Source: Hyphobacterium marinum
GTDB taxonomy: Bacteria; Pseudomonadota; Alphaproteobacteria; Caulobacterales; Maricaulaceae
Assembly (NCBI RefSeq): GCF_036330325.1
Contig: NZ_JAZDRO010000002.1
Coordinates: forward strand, 124,001 to 188,000
Length of the DNA stretch: 64,000 nt
Reading direction: 5' to 3'
Of the stretch, positions 44,040 to 52,689 are shown piece by piece. Positions within the stretch are counted from its first letter, which is position 1; each line of letters begins with the position of its first letter. Made by a program: the position numbers and the translations under genes. The notes beneath the pieces are model-generated. The model saw only the letters and a program-made list of their open reading frames with translations. It had not been told where the DNA came from and did no database searches.

Positions 44040-46178
44040 TCAGACGATGGACAGCAGGACGTCCGTCAGCTCCTTGGCGGCCTGGAGAAGGCGCGCCGAG
44101 GCGTTGTAGGACTGCTGGTAGAGGGTCATATTGGCGAGTTCCTCGTCGAGGGAGACGCCCTCGACATCGGCCCGCTTCTGGTCGGCTGCACTTTTCAGCG
44201 CTTCGGCCGACTGCATCGAGCGCTCTGCACGTGCCGCCCGTGATCCGATGCTGCCTGCCACGCGCGCGGCGAAGTCCTGCAGCGTCGCCGATCCCGAAGC
44301 GAGTCCGCCCGCGGTCGAGAAGCTGCGCAACTGGTTGAGTGCGTCCTGCAGGGCAAGACCGCCGCGGCTGTCGCCGGTCGCGAGCACGAAGTCCCCCGGC
44401 GCGCTCGCGCCAGTCAGGTCGAGCTTCGACAGGGCCAGCAACGCCGAGTTGGCGCGGATGTCGGTATTCACATTGATGGTTTCGCTACGTCCGGCCCGGG
44501 CCTGCAGGTCCGCGCCGAAGAGCTGGGAAAAACTCAGCCCCGTCGCGCCGCGCTGGGTCGTGTCGGCAGTCAGTTCGACATCGAAATTCTGGTAGCCGGT
44601 GACAGGTGTCTCGACGAGGCGGCCGGACGCATCCAGAGAGAAGGTCGCATAGCGCCCGAGGCCTGACACCGGATTGTTCAGCGCGCTCAGGAGGTCATTG
44701 AAACTCGTCCCCCCCACCGTCACCGAGACGGTCTGGGCCGTGCGTCCGTCCGGCGCAGCGACGCGGAAGTTGAGGACCTGACCGGCGGTAAAGCCGTGGG
44801 CGTCGGTCGCGGCGATCCCGGTTTCGAAGAAGGTCGGGGTGGAGGAATCCACCAGATCGTTGAGGCCGAAGAAGTGGGCAAAGCCACGCCCGCCCCGGGC
44901 AGAGGGCGTGGTTTCGTCCTGCAGGGTCGCGACGCCATTGGTCCCCGTCGCACTCAAGGAGAGGCGGCCAGCGGAGAAGCTGGCGCTGCCGTCTGCACCC
45001 AGCGCGGTGTTCATCGCAGTCACGAAGTCGGCGATGGTCGTGCCACCGATTGCCGCCGCCGCACCGCCATCGACGCTGATCGTTCCGGCGGTGAAGTCGA
45101 CATCCACGCGCTTGACGAGATTGCCCGACGCATCGGTAACGGCAATCGTCGTCGCCCCGGTGAATCCGAGTGCGTCGGTCGCGAGCAGGCCGGTATTGCG
45201 GCCCTCCAGCACGGCGGGAGCCGGAACAGCAGACGAATTGTTGTGTGCGGCATTGAGCGCGTCGGCGGCCCCGGCCACCAGTTCGGCCAGTTCCTCCGCC
45301 ATGGCGGGGAGTTCGCCGTCGCGCAGATCGAGAAGTCCGCGCAGTTCGCCAGACTGAATGTGCGAATCCAGTTCGACGGCCTGTGCGCCTGCCTGGGGCA
45401 CAATCTCGATCCGGCCATAGGTGACGTCATACGCGCCTGATCCCTTTGGGGTGTATCGCAGGACGGCTGCCTCACTGTCGAGCAAGGAGACCCCATCCTG
45501 GGTCCGCACGGCAATGCGTCCGTCCGACAGTGTCTGGGTGCGGATATCGAGATAATTGGAGAGCTCGTCGAGCAATTCGGCCTGGCGGTTTGCCGCTCCG
45601 GTCGAATTGGCGGCGGTCGAGGCCAGCGACTGGACCTGCCGGTTGAGCACCTGAAGCTCGCTCAGCAATTCGTTGACGCGCTGGATGCCGGACGACAGTC
45701 GCGCATCGGTCTCCTGGCGGATGGAGCGGATTTCGCCCGACAGGCGCTTGGCCTCATCGAAGAAGGATTGCAGGTCGGACGCTGCGGACAGGCGCGCGAC
45801 CGACAGGGACGGATCGACCGAGGCCGAGCTGATCGAGTTGAAGGCCTGTGTCAGACGCGAGAACAGCGAGCCTTGATCATCAAAACCGCCGACCTGCGAC
45901 TGAAAGCGGTCGAGCGCGGCAGCCATGACGTTGGCTGCGGTGGAATCCGATGCCGCCCGCATGGATGCAGCCTGAAGATAGACGTCTGCGATCCGCTTGA
46001 CGCCCGTGACCTCGACGCCCATCGACTGACCGCCGACGATGCGCGCCTGATAAACCGGTGTCGTGCGCGCATAGCCGGGCGTGTTGACGTTGGCGACATT
46101 GTCTGACGCAGCACGCAGGCCGGTCTGGCTGGCCTGCAGGCCGGACAGGGCGCTGCCAAGTATGGCGCTCAGCGACAT
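44040..46178 (-). CDS. flgK: Flagellar hook-associated protein FlgK
   Basis: A 712-aa hook-filament junction protein. The N-terminus has the rod/hook-type signature (LQASQTGLRAASDNVANVNT, PGYARTTP) and the C-terminus the matching coiled-coil end (LANMTLYQQSYNASARLLQA). The middle is longer than enteric FlgK (547 aa) by about 165 residues, with Gly/Ser/Thr-rich exposed stretches. First gene of flgK-flgL, divergent from fliK over 394 bp. Confidence 0.94.
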   Translation of the reverse strand: MSLSAILGSALSGLQASQTGLRAASDNVANVNTPGYARTTPVYQARIVGGQSMGVEVTGVKRIADVYLQAASMRAASDSTAANVMAAALDRFQSQVGGFDDQGSLFSRLTQAFNSISSASVDPSLSVARLSAASDLQSFFDEAKRLSGEIRSIRQETDARLSSGIQRVNELLSELQVLNRQVQSLASTAANSTGAANRQAELLDELSNYLDIRTQTLSDGRIAVRTQDGVSLLDSEAAVLRYTPKGSGAYDVTYGRIEIVPQAGAQAVELDSHIQSGELRGLLDLRDGELPAMAEELAELVAGAADALNAAHNNSSAVPAPAVLEGRNTGLLATDALGFTGATTIAVTDASGNLVKRVDVDFTAGTISVDGGAAAAIGGTTIADFVTAMNTALGADGSASFSAGRLSLSATGTNGVATLQDETTPSARGGRGFAHFFGLNDLVDSSTPTFFETGIAATDAHGFTAGQVLNFRVAAPDGRTAQTVSVTVGGTSFNDLLSALNNPVSGLGRYATFSLDASGRLVETPVTGYQNFDVELTADTTQRGATGLSFSQLFGADLQARAGRSETINVNTDIRANSALLALSKLDLTGASAPGDFVLATGDSRGGLALQDALNQLRSFSTAGGLASGSATLQDFAARVAGSIGSRAARAERSMQSAEALKSAADQKRADVEGVSLDEELANMTLYQQSYNASARLLQAAKELTDVLLSIV

Positions 46179-46360
46179 GACAGACCTCCCTGATGGCGTG
46201 TTTTGCCGGGTTGCGGGCAGGAATTGCCGGACGGACGGCCAAGAGCGCAGCGCTCGGGGGCCCGAGCAATTTCTCCGTAATTATTTGTCTTAAAAGACAT
46301 ATTCCGGCCTTTGGTTGCGGGTGGCACGCGTGCCGCCCTGCGATCTGTGTCCCTGTTATC

Positions 46361-46387
46361 GCAACCGGCGGGCCATCTTCGTGCCAG
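46361..46387 (-). promoter_or_regulatory. Candidate sigma-54 promoter(s) for flgK-flgL
   Basis: Reading leftward, CTGGCACGAAGATGGC (46387-46372) has a perfect -24 (TGGCAC) with N5 and a weak -12 (TGGC for TTGC). Overlapping it, TGGCCCGCCGGTTGC (46375-46361) has a perfect -12 and one -24 mismatch. Either would start flgK mRNA about 170-190 bp before its ATG. Confidence 0.4.
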
Positions 46388-46509
46388 GTGCCAAACCCGG
46401 CAGTTTCGGTCTGCAGGGCGGGGAGATTCTTGCCGGGGCGGCGGAATATGCCCACGGTTCGAATTCGTCTTTCTCTATATATTTCGATGGCTTATGGCTT
46501 GCCATCACA

Positions 46510-46525
46510 TGGCACACGCCTTGCT
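46510..46525 (+). promoter_or_regulatory. Sigma-54 promoter of fliK-flgD-flgE
   Basis: TGGCAC (46510-46515) - ACGCC - TTGCT (46521-46525) matches the TGGCAC-N5-TTGC consensus completely. The start point would be near 46536, giving a leader of about 37 nt to the fliK ATG at 46573. FlbD, encoded downstream, is the obvious activator. The 394-bp region 46179-46572 otherwise holds the flgK-side candidates and an inverted repeat TGTCTT-AA-AAGACA at 46286-46299. Confidence 0.8.
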
Positions 46526-46572
46526 CCCCACTGTGTTCCGGCTGTGCGTTCGGCCTGCCGGGTGACGAGGGA

Positions 46573-48234
46573 ATGACGGTTAAAGTCATGCAGGCGGGTA
46601 CTCCTTTTCCGTTTTCGATGCCGGTTGCTGATGGCGCCGGAGCCGGACGCCCGCGTCCGGGCCTCAAGGAATTCCCCGAAGACGGCGGCGGATTTGATGC
46701 GCTCCTGCCGCGCACGCCCGAACCCCGGACCGGTGGCGGAACGCCCGCCGAGACCGGCATGGGCCCTGCTCCCCAGACCGGCGGACCCGGTCAGATCAGA
46801 GATGCTGCAGGATTGTCCCCCGCCGATGGTGGCGGCACGCCTGCCGACGTGGGCGGCCAGCCCGTGACAGGCGGCGGAACCCCTGCCGAAAGAGCTGGAA
46901 CAGAGACGCCGGCAACAGGCGGTGGCGGTCAGTTCGCCGAAGCACGGCTTGCGCCCCAGACCGGCGGCGGCGGGCAGTTCTCACAAGCTGGATTGTCACC
47001 GGACAATGGCGGCGGCACCCCTTCGGAAACCGCCATGCCTCAGCCCGCGACCGGCGGAGGCGCGCCGGCTGACACTATAGAGTCTCCGACAGCTCAGCCT
47101 GCCACGGGCGGCGGCGGTGAAGTATCCACGGCCAGTTTCGGGACCGGCGCACCGGCGAGCATGGCACAATCCGGTAGCCAGACCGCCCTGCAAGCTGACG
47201 GCGCGAAAGCTGCGTCCCAGCCCGTCAGCCAGACCGCCACCGCTCCTGTCCAGAACGCGCAGTCCCCGGCTCAGGCGACGGCACCCGACACGACAGCGGG
47301 CGGCACCTCCCACGCGATGGCTAATGCATCTGGTCAGGCCGCCCCCACCGCGAACTCGCAGGCGCAGGCCGCGTCGGCATCCGGCAGTGATGCCGCCGCC
47401 CTCGCCGCTGCGCGCCCGCAGGGTGATCCTGCGCTGAAGGAACTGCGCTCGGAAGGCGGGAAGCGCGCCATTCTCGACAGCGCGCCTTCCGGGAGCAATA
47501 CAGCCACGTCACGAACTGCCGCGAGCGGCGCGCCGGTGCAGGCCGGACAACCCGCCCCGGCAACTCAAGCATCCGCGCAAGGCCAGCCGCAAGTCCAAGC
47601 ACAGGCAACACCTGACGTTCTTGATGCGCCCAAGCCCGGCCCGGCTCAGACTCCGGTCCAGCAGGCGGCATCCGGTGTCCTGCCGCAAGGTCACGCTGAC
47701 GCTGCACCCGATCCTGTGCAGGGCCAGGACGCAGTTCAGCGCACAAGCGAGGCCCAATCGACCGCCGAACGGCCCGCCCAACATGGGGCAGCGGCACGGA
47801 TGACACCGCAATCCTCGGTGCATCTTGCCGCGCAGATCGCACGCCGCTTTGCCGGCGGCAGCCGCCAGTTCGATATCCGAATGGACCCGGCCGAGCTCGG
47901 GCGCGTCGATGTGCGCCTGCAGGTCGGCAATGACAATCGCGTCCAGGCCATACTCTCGGCGGAACGGCCGGAAACGCTCGCTGAACTGCAACGCTCGGCA
48001 CGCGATCTTGAACGTGCGCTGGCCGACGCCGGGCTCGAATTGGGTGAATCAGGGCTCGAATTCCAGCTGTCGCAGGGCGATGCGGACCGCGAGTTCGGCA
48101 CGCCGGGCCGCGGCGAGTTCGGCGTCTATGCCGAAGCCGATGGCCAGACCGCCGAACCGGCTCCGGTCCAGGCCTCGCGGCAGGTTTACGGTTTCATGCT
48201 GAATGGGCGCTCCGGCGTCGACGTCAGGATTTAG
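46573..48234 (+). CDS. fliK: Flagellar hook-length control protein FliK (repeat-rich)
   Basis: A 553-aa protein. Only the C-terminal domain (about 415-535) is conserved: FAGGSRQFDIRMDPAELGRV and VQAILSAERPETLAELQRSA are the FliK substrate-switch domain. Before it lies a Pro/Gly/Ala/Gln-rich region with about nine short tandem units at about 50-190 built on GGGTPAE, GGGGQF or GGGAPAD, then an Ala/Gln/Ser-rich stretch. The ruler part of FliK is generally variable and this suits it. ATG at 46573 follows GAGGGA and lies 48 bp after a perfect sigma-54 box. It precedes flgD by 12 bp. Confidence 0.88.
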   Translation: MTVKVMQAGTPFPFSMPVADGAGAGRPRPGLKEFPEDGGGFDALLPRTPEPRTGGGTPAETGMGPAPQTGGPGQIRDAAGLSPADGGGTPADVGGQPVTGGGTPAERAGTETPATGGGGQFAEARLAPQTGGGGQFSQAGLSPDNGGGTPSETAMPQPATGGGAPADTIESPTAQPATGGGGEVSTASFGTGAPASMAQSGSQTALQADGAKAASQPVSQTATAPVQNAQSPAQATAPDTTAGGTSHAMANASGQAAPTANSQAQAASASGSDAAALAAARPQGDPALKELRSEGGKRAILDSAPSGSNTATSRTAASGAPVQAGQPAPATQASAQGQPQVQAQATPDVLDAPKPGPAQTPVQQAASGVLPQGHADAAPDPVQGQDAVQRTSEAQSTAERPAQHGAAARMTPQSSVHLAAQIARRFAGGSRQFDIRMDPAELGRVDVRLQVGNDNRVQAILSAERPETLAELQRSARDLERALADAGLELGESGLEFQLSQGDADREFGTPGRGEFGVYAEADGQTAEPAPVQASRQVYGFMLNGRSGVDVRI

Positions 48235-48246
48235 GGAGAGACGCGC

Positions 48247-48912
48247 ATGTCAGAAGTCGACGCACTCGGCGCGAATTTCGGCCAGCAGACCGCCTCTTCC
48301 CGGGCGAGCCTGGCCGACAATTTCGAGATGTTCCTGACCCTGCTCACCGAGCAGATGAAAAACCAGGACCCGCTCAATCCGCTGGATTCGACCGAATTCG
48401 TCAACCAGCTCGTCAGCTTTTCCAGTGTCGAGCAGCAGATTTCCGCCAACCAGAATCTTGAATCGCTGCTGCTGGTCCAGTCCGCCGCCGCACAAGGGGC
48501 TGCGGTCGGTTTCATCGGCCGAGAAGCGACCATCGCCACGCCGCAGGCCGTGCTCGAGAATGGCGAGGCCAGCTGGTCATATGTCGTTCCCGAAGACGTA
48601 TCCGACCTCTCCATCGTAGTGAAGGACCAGGGCGGGCGCGTGATCGGCCGCTTTGAGGGTGAGACCACGAGTGGTTCGCACGACTTCAACTGGAATGGCG
48701 AGAACGCCAATGGCACGGCCATGGATGATGGCGTCTACGAACTGGAAATCACGGCGACCCGTCCTGACGGGTCGACGGCCAATGTCGATATCTTGTCCAC
48801 CTCCCGCGTGACCGGCGTTGATCTGTCCGGTTCGGAAGTGGTCGTAGAAATGGGCGCGATCCGCGCGCTCCTGTCGTCGGTTCGCGCCCTGCGCGAAGCG
48901 CCGGCTGCGTAA
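48247..48912 (+). CDS. flgD: Flagellar hook assembly (cap) protein FlgD
   Basis: A 221-aa scaffold for hook polymerisation. The family N-terminal core is clear (DNFEMFLTLLTEQMKNQDPL, NPLDSTEFVNQLVSFSSVEQ), then an Ig/tudor-type beta region (GRFEGETTSGSHDFNWNGEN). Exported by the flagellar type III system. Sits between fliK and flgE as in many alphaproteobacteria. Confidence 0.95.
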   Translation: MSEVDALGANFGQQTASSRASLADNFEMFLTLLTEQMKNQDPLNPLDSTEFVNQLVSFSSVEQQISANQNLESLLLVQSAAAQGAAVGFIGREATIATPQAVLENGEASWSYVVPEDVSDLSIVVKDQGGRVIGRFEGETTSGSHDFNWNGENANGTAMDDGVYELEITATRPDGSTANVDILSTSRVTGVDLSGSEVVVEMGAIRALLSSVRALREAPAA

Positions 48913-48939
48913 CAACCGGGCCCGCAACGGCCCGGAACG

Positions 48940-48960
48940 GCGTGCACAGAATCTGCACGC
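48940..48960 (+). other. Perfect hairpin between flgD and flgE
   Basis: GCGTGCA (48940-48946), loop CAGAATC, TGCACGC (48954-48960). No T-run follows (GGTGGGGAAATG), so it is not an intrinsic terminator. It sits 51 bp before flgE and may adjust flgE mRNA stability or translation. Confidence 0.4.
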
Positions 48961-49011
48961 GGTGGGGAAATGAAAAGCAGAAGGCTCCTTTGGAACAACC
49001 AGGAGCATGAC

Positions 49012-50400
49012 ATGAGTATCAATTCCGCTCTCTGGGCCGGTGCATCCGGCCTGCTGGCGAATTCGAGCGCACTGGCCGCGATCTCGGACAATATCGCCAA
49101 CGTGAATACCGTGGGCTACAAGCGCGCTGCGACGAGCTTCTCGCCGCTGTTTGAATCCCGCAACCAGTCGACCCGCTACGCGGCGGGTGGTGTCGCATCC
49201 CAGAACCGCCTGGAAATCTCACGCGGCGGCCTTTTGACACCGGGCTCCTCCGCGACGGATCTCGCCATTTCCGGCGATGGATTCTTCGTTGTGCGCGGCA
49301 CCTCGACGACCTCCTCGCCGACCGATCCGGTCTTCTTTACCCGGTCCGGGCGCTTCCAGTCAGATGCCGACGGCTATCTCCGCAACGATTCCGGTCTCTT
49401 CCTCTACGGATGGCCGGTCCAGGCAGATGGCAGCATCACGGCCAACCCCTCTGATATCAACGCGCTGGAAGCGATCAACCTCTCCTCAATCGGCGGCGCG
49501 GCGGAAGCCACGTCCAACGTATTGGTCAATGCCAATTTGCAGGCTAGCCAGACGGTCTCCGCTGACGAGGCGACCTACGCGGCCGGGGTCAGCGGGACCA
49601 ACATGGCGTCCGGCAACATCACGCCGGACTTCCAGCGCTCGATCCAGATCTATGACAGCCAGGGCGGCGTGCGCACGATGACCCTCTCGCTGTTGAAGAG
49701 CTCGACCGCCAACCAGTGGCATGCCGAGCTTCACGCCACGCCGGCAACCGATGTCACGACCGGTGCGGGCCTGGTGGACGGTCAGGTCGCCGTCGGCACG
49801 ATCGCCTTCGACGTCAATGGCGAGATCGATCTGGCGACGACCAGCTTCCCGACGACGCTGAACTTCCTCAGCTCGAACAATGCCGCGGCTCTTGGTGCGA
49901 CGCAGGTGCAATGGGCTGCCGCGACCGGTATCGGGGCCCAGACCATTTCGCTGAATATCGGTTCGGCAACCCAGCCGGGCGGCATGACCCAGTATGACAG
50001 CCCCTCGGCGTTGATCTCGACCCAGGTCGACGGTGCCGTGTTCGGTGACTTTGCTGGCGTGGACATCGATAGCGACGGCAATGTCTTCGCCAAGCTGTCG
50101 AACGGTATCGTCCGGCGGATCTACCAGGTGCCGGTCGCGACCTTCGTCAATCCGAACGGGCTGGCCGCCGAAACCGGCGGGTCTTACTCGGTGACACCGG
50201 ATTCGGGGTCTTTCACGCTTAACGGTCCGGGCGAAGGCGCATCAGGATCCATCGCCTCGGCGACACTGGAAAATTCCAATGTCGATCTGGCGACGGAATT
50301 CACCAGCCTGATCACAACGCAGCGGGCTTATTCGGCGTCGTCGAAGATCATCACGACGGCCGATGAAATGCTGGATGAAGCGATCCGGATGAAGCGGTAA
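49012..50400 (+). CDS. flgE: Flagellar hook protein FlgE
   Basis: A 462-aa hook subunit. N-terminal signature SALAAISDNIANVNTVGYKR and C-terminal NSNVDLATEFTSLITTQRAY with QR.Y.A.S ending in DEMLDEAIRMKR. The middle is similar in size to other alphaproteobacterial hook proteins. ATG at 49012 has AGGAG 6 nt upstream; an upstream in-frame start (48970) lies beyond it and is not needed. A terminator follows. Confidence 0.95.
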   Translation: MSINSALWAGASGLLANSSALAAISDNIANVNTVGYKRAATSFSPLFESRNQSTRYAAGGVASQNRLEISRGGLLTPGSSATDLAISGDGFFVVRGTSTTSSPTDPVFFTRSGRFQSDADGYLRNDSGLFLYGWPVQADGSITANPSDINALEAINLSSIGGAAEATSNVLVNANLQASQTVSADEATYAAGVSGTNMASGNITPDFQRSIQIYDSQGGVRTMTLSLLKSSTANQWHAELHATPATDVTTGAGLVDGQVAVGTIAFDVNGEIDLATTSFPTTLNFLSSNNAAALGATQVQWAAATGIGAQTISLNIGSATQPGGMTQYDSPSALISTQVDGAVFGDFAGVDIDSDGNVFAKLSNGIVRRIYQVPVATFVNPNGLAAETGGSYSVTPDSGSFTLNGPGEGASGSIASATLENSNVDLATEFTSLITTQRAYSASSKIITTADEMLDEAIRMKR

Positions 50401-50424
50401 CGCTTTTCCCCAACACTGACAGGC

Positions 50425-50463
50425 TTCGGCCCTTCGCTGTCCTAGCGGGGGGCCGAAACTTTT
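50425..50463 (+). terminator. Intrinsic terminator of fliK-flgD-flgE
   Basis: TTCGGCCC (50425-50432) pairs with GGGCCGAA (50450-50457) around a 17-nt loop, followed by ACTTTT (50458-50463). It lies 25 bp after the flgE stop. Confidence 0.65.
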
Positions 50464-50497
50464 AAGGGACTGATTAAACAGAAATTTACCTCAGCCT

Positions 50498-50512
50498 TTA
50501 GGCCGCCGTTAA
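50498..50512 (+). promoter_or_regulatory. Candidate CtrA box upstream of sciP
   Basis: TTAG (50498-50501) - GCCGCCG - TTAA (50509-50512) differs from the CtrA consensus TTAA-N7-TTAA in one base. It lies 74 bp before the sciP ATG. A nearby TTAA-N8-TTAA (50462-50477) has the wrong spacing. Confidence 0.45.
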
Positions 50513-50585
50513 AGCCATTGGGCTAGGGTTCACCCCAACAAAAGAACACACACAAAAACGAATTGGGTGTCTTGGGGTGTTGGAT

Positions 50586-50855
50586 ATGCAACCGCGCATT
50601 CGCAAGGAAAACTATGTCATCGGTCCGGACGGGAGCCCGCTTACGCTGGCTGATCTTCCCAAACCGGAGACGCATCGCTGGGTGATCCGGCGCAAGGCTG
50701 AAGTCGTTGCGGCAGTCCGTGGCGGTCTCCTTTCCCTGGAAGATGCCTGTGAACGCTACCGCCTTACAGTCGAGGAATTCCTCGGCTGGCAGCGCTCCAT
50801 CGACAAGCACGGCCTCGCCGGCCTGCGCACGACCCGCATACAACAATACCGCTAG
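50586..50855 (+). CDS. sciP: SciP, CtrA-inhibitory small transcription regulator (DUF1153)
   Basis: An 89-aa helix-turn-helix protein. VIGPDGSPLTLADLPKPETH and WVIRRKAEVVAAVRGGLLSL followed by EDACERYRLTVEEFLGWQ are near-identical to Caulobacter SciP, which binds CtrA and represses CtrA-dependent genes, including flagellar ones, in G1 cells. The last residues RIQQYR are conserved. ATG at 50586 is preferred to a GTG three codons earlier because GGGG lies 8 nt upstream. It is alone between a terminator and fliF, consistent with its own promoter. Confidence 0.95.
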   Translation: MQPRIRKENYVIGPDGSPLTLADLPKPETHRWVIRRKAEVVAAVRGGLLSLEDACERYRLTVEEFLGWQRSIDKHGLAGLRTTRIQQYR

Positions 50856-50944
50856 ACGGCTTCCCTTCCCGCTTCTAGCGCGCCTCGAACCAGGCGGACC
50901 GTACCCCCGGCCCGCCTGTTTCTTATGCAGCCGAATTTCACAAA

Positions 50945-50959
50945 TTAAACCCTCGTTTA
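50945..50959 (+). promoter_or_regulatory. Candidate CtrA box of the fliF operon
   Basis: TTAA (50945-50948) - ACCCTCG - TTTA (50956-50959), followed by C, differs from TTAA-N7-TTAAC in one base of the second half. It is 75 bp before the fliF GTG start. Confidence 0.5.
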
Positions 50960-51034
50960 CGCGACAGGTGGGAAAAATCTGCCCAGCGGTCACCCAAGGG
51001 GGCGTGACCGCACGAAAAGGCGGGACGCCCGAAC

Positions 51035-52687
51035 GTGAACGGATTGATGGATCAGATACGCGCCATGGGCGTGGTCCGGCTGGTCGGCCTCTTTGGCATG
51101 ATCATCGGGCTGGTCATGACGCTGGCCTTTTTCGGCTTCAATCTTGGTGGCGGCAGCCAGGCCCTGCTGTATTCCAGCCTGCAGCCAGCTGATGCTGCGG
51201 CGGCCAGTGCCCAGCTGGACGAAGCCGGTATCCCCTATGAATTCCGTAATGGCGGCACGGCGATCTATGTCCCGCGCGGCCAGGTTGATGAAGCCCGCGT
51301 TCGGGTCGCCAGTGGAGGCGCGCTCGGTTTCGGTTCTGTCGGCTACGAGATTTTCGACGAATCAGACGCGCTTGGTGCGACCAGTTTCGTCCAGAACATG
51401 AATGCCAAGCGGGCGCTGGAGGGCGAACTGGCCCGCACCATCCAGTCTCTGGACGTCGTGACCAGCGCGCGGGTGCATCTCGTCCTGCCCGAACGCCGCC
51501 TGTTCCAGCGCGACACGCAGACGCCGACCGCCTCTATCGTCATCGGCACGCGCGGCGAGCTGACCTCGGCCCATGCCGGCATTATCCGCAATGTCGTCGC
51601 CAGCGCGGTGGACGGCATGTCGCCGTCCGACATCACGCTGGCTGACACCAGCGGCAGGCTGCTCGCCAGCCCGACCGAAGGCGGCGCACTTGGTGCGGCA
51701 GCCTTTGACGACCGGCGCTCGTCATTTGAAGAACAGATGCGCCGCCGGGTGCTCGACCTCGTCGAAGGCGTGGTCGGTTCCGGTGCGGTTCGGGTGCAGG
51801 TCAGCGCCGAACTCAATCGCGAATCGATGACGCAGAATTCGCAAACCCTCGACCCTGAAAGCCGTGTTGTGCTGTCTCGGCAGGCAGAGGAGTCAACCGA
51901 ATCCGACCAGGAGCGCGACAATCCCAACCGGGTGTCAGCCTCTGAAAATCTGCCCGGTGAGGATCAGGCTGGCGGCGATGAGGCCGTGTCGTCCCGCAGC
52001 GCCAACCGGACCAATGAAACCACGAACTATGAGTATAGCCGGACGACCGCCACGCGCGTGATCGAGGCGGGCGGGGTCGAACGCCTGTCCGTCGCAGTCG
52101 CGGTCGACGGCGTTCTGACCACGGGCGAAGACGGTACCGTGCAGTGGCAGGCGCGCAGCGCCGAGGAAATGACCGCCATCGCTGCGCTGGTGCGCCGGGC
52201 CATCGGTTATGACGAGACCCGCGGCGATACGGTCGAGGTGTCCAACGTCCAGTTCGCCCGTGCCGACCCCAATCTCGGTACGTCCGCGCCGTCGGGCTTC
52301 TCGTTCGGCAAGGATGACATCATGCGGGTGGCCGAGATCGCGGTCATGTTCATCACCGCCATTCTCATCATTTTCATGGTGGCCCGCCCGCTCGCGAAGG
52401 GCGCGGGGGGCGGTGCTCCGGCCCTCGCGGCCGTGGGAGCGGGTGCCGGGGCGGCCAGTGCACAGTCCGGTGCCAATGCGGTCGCCGGCCCCGAACAGCA
52501 AGAAGCCATCCCACAGTCTTCCGACCGGCCGCGTGTCTCCATTCCCGCCCCGCACGATGACGGGATCGACATTTCGCAGATCGACGGACGGGTAAAGGCG
52601 TCCTCGGTCAAGAAAGTTGCCGGCATCGTCGATCAGCACCCGGAGGAAAGCATGTCGATCCTCCGCTCCTGGATGCATGAGGCCTGA
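51035..52687 (+). CDS. fliF: Flagellar MS-ring protein FliF
   Basis: A 550-aa inner-membrane ring protein. N-terminal helix at about 14-37, YscJ-like ring modules (LYSSLQPADAAAASAQLDEA, SLDVVTSARVHLVLPERRLF), a variable Ser/Asn/Glu-rich middle, a second helix at about 432-450 (EIAVMFITAILIIFMVARPL) and the FliG-binding tail (VDQHPEESMSILRSWMHEA). GTG at 51035 is used; ATG at 51047 is possible. First gene of an eight-gene run fliF-G-H-N-flbD-flhA-F-G. Confidence 0.95.
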   Translation: MNGLMDQIRAMGVVRLVGLFGMIIGLVMTLAFFGFNLGGGSQALLYSSLQPADAAAASAQLDEAGIPYEFRNGGTAIYVPRGQVDEARVRVASGGALGFGSVGYEIFDESDALGATSFVQNMNAKRALEGELARTIQSLDVVTSARVHLVLPERRLFQRDTQTPTASIVIGTRGELTSAHAGIIRNVVASAVDGMSPSDITLADTSGRLLASPTEGGALGAAAFDDRRSSFEEQMRRRVLDLVEGVVGSGAVRVQVSAELNRESMTQNSQTLDPESRVVLSRQAEESTESDQERDNPNRVSASENLPGEDQAGGDEAVSSRSANRTNETTNYEYSRTTATRVIEAGGVERLSVAVAVDGVLTTGEDGTVQWQARSAEEMTAIAALVRRAIGYDETRGDTVEVSNVQFARADPNLGTSAPSGFSFGKDDIMRVAEIAVMFITAILIIFMVARPLAKGAGGGAPALAAVGAGAGAASAQSGANAVAGPEQQEAIPQSSDRPRVSIPAPHDDGIDISQIDGRVKASSVKKVAGIVDQHPEESMSILRSWMHEA

Positions 52688-52689
52688 CG

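Noticed and set aside
46729..47130. Possible CRISPR-like or minisatellite array
   Set aside because: Units are imperfect, lie in frame within fliK and translate to a regular Gly/Pro pattern, so they are coding repeats; there are no constant repeats with unique spacers.
50462..50477. TTAA-N8-TTAA as a CtrA box
   Set aside because: The spacer is 8 rather than 7. A 7-bp version with one mismatch at 50498 is a better candidate.
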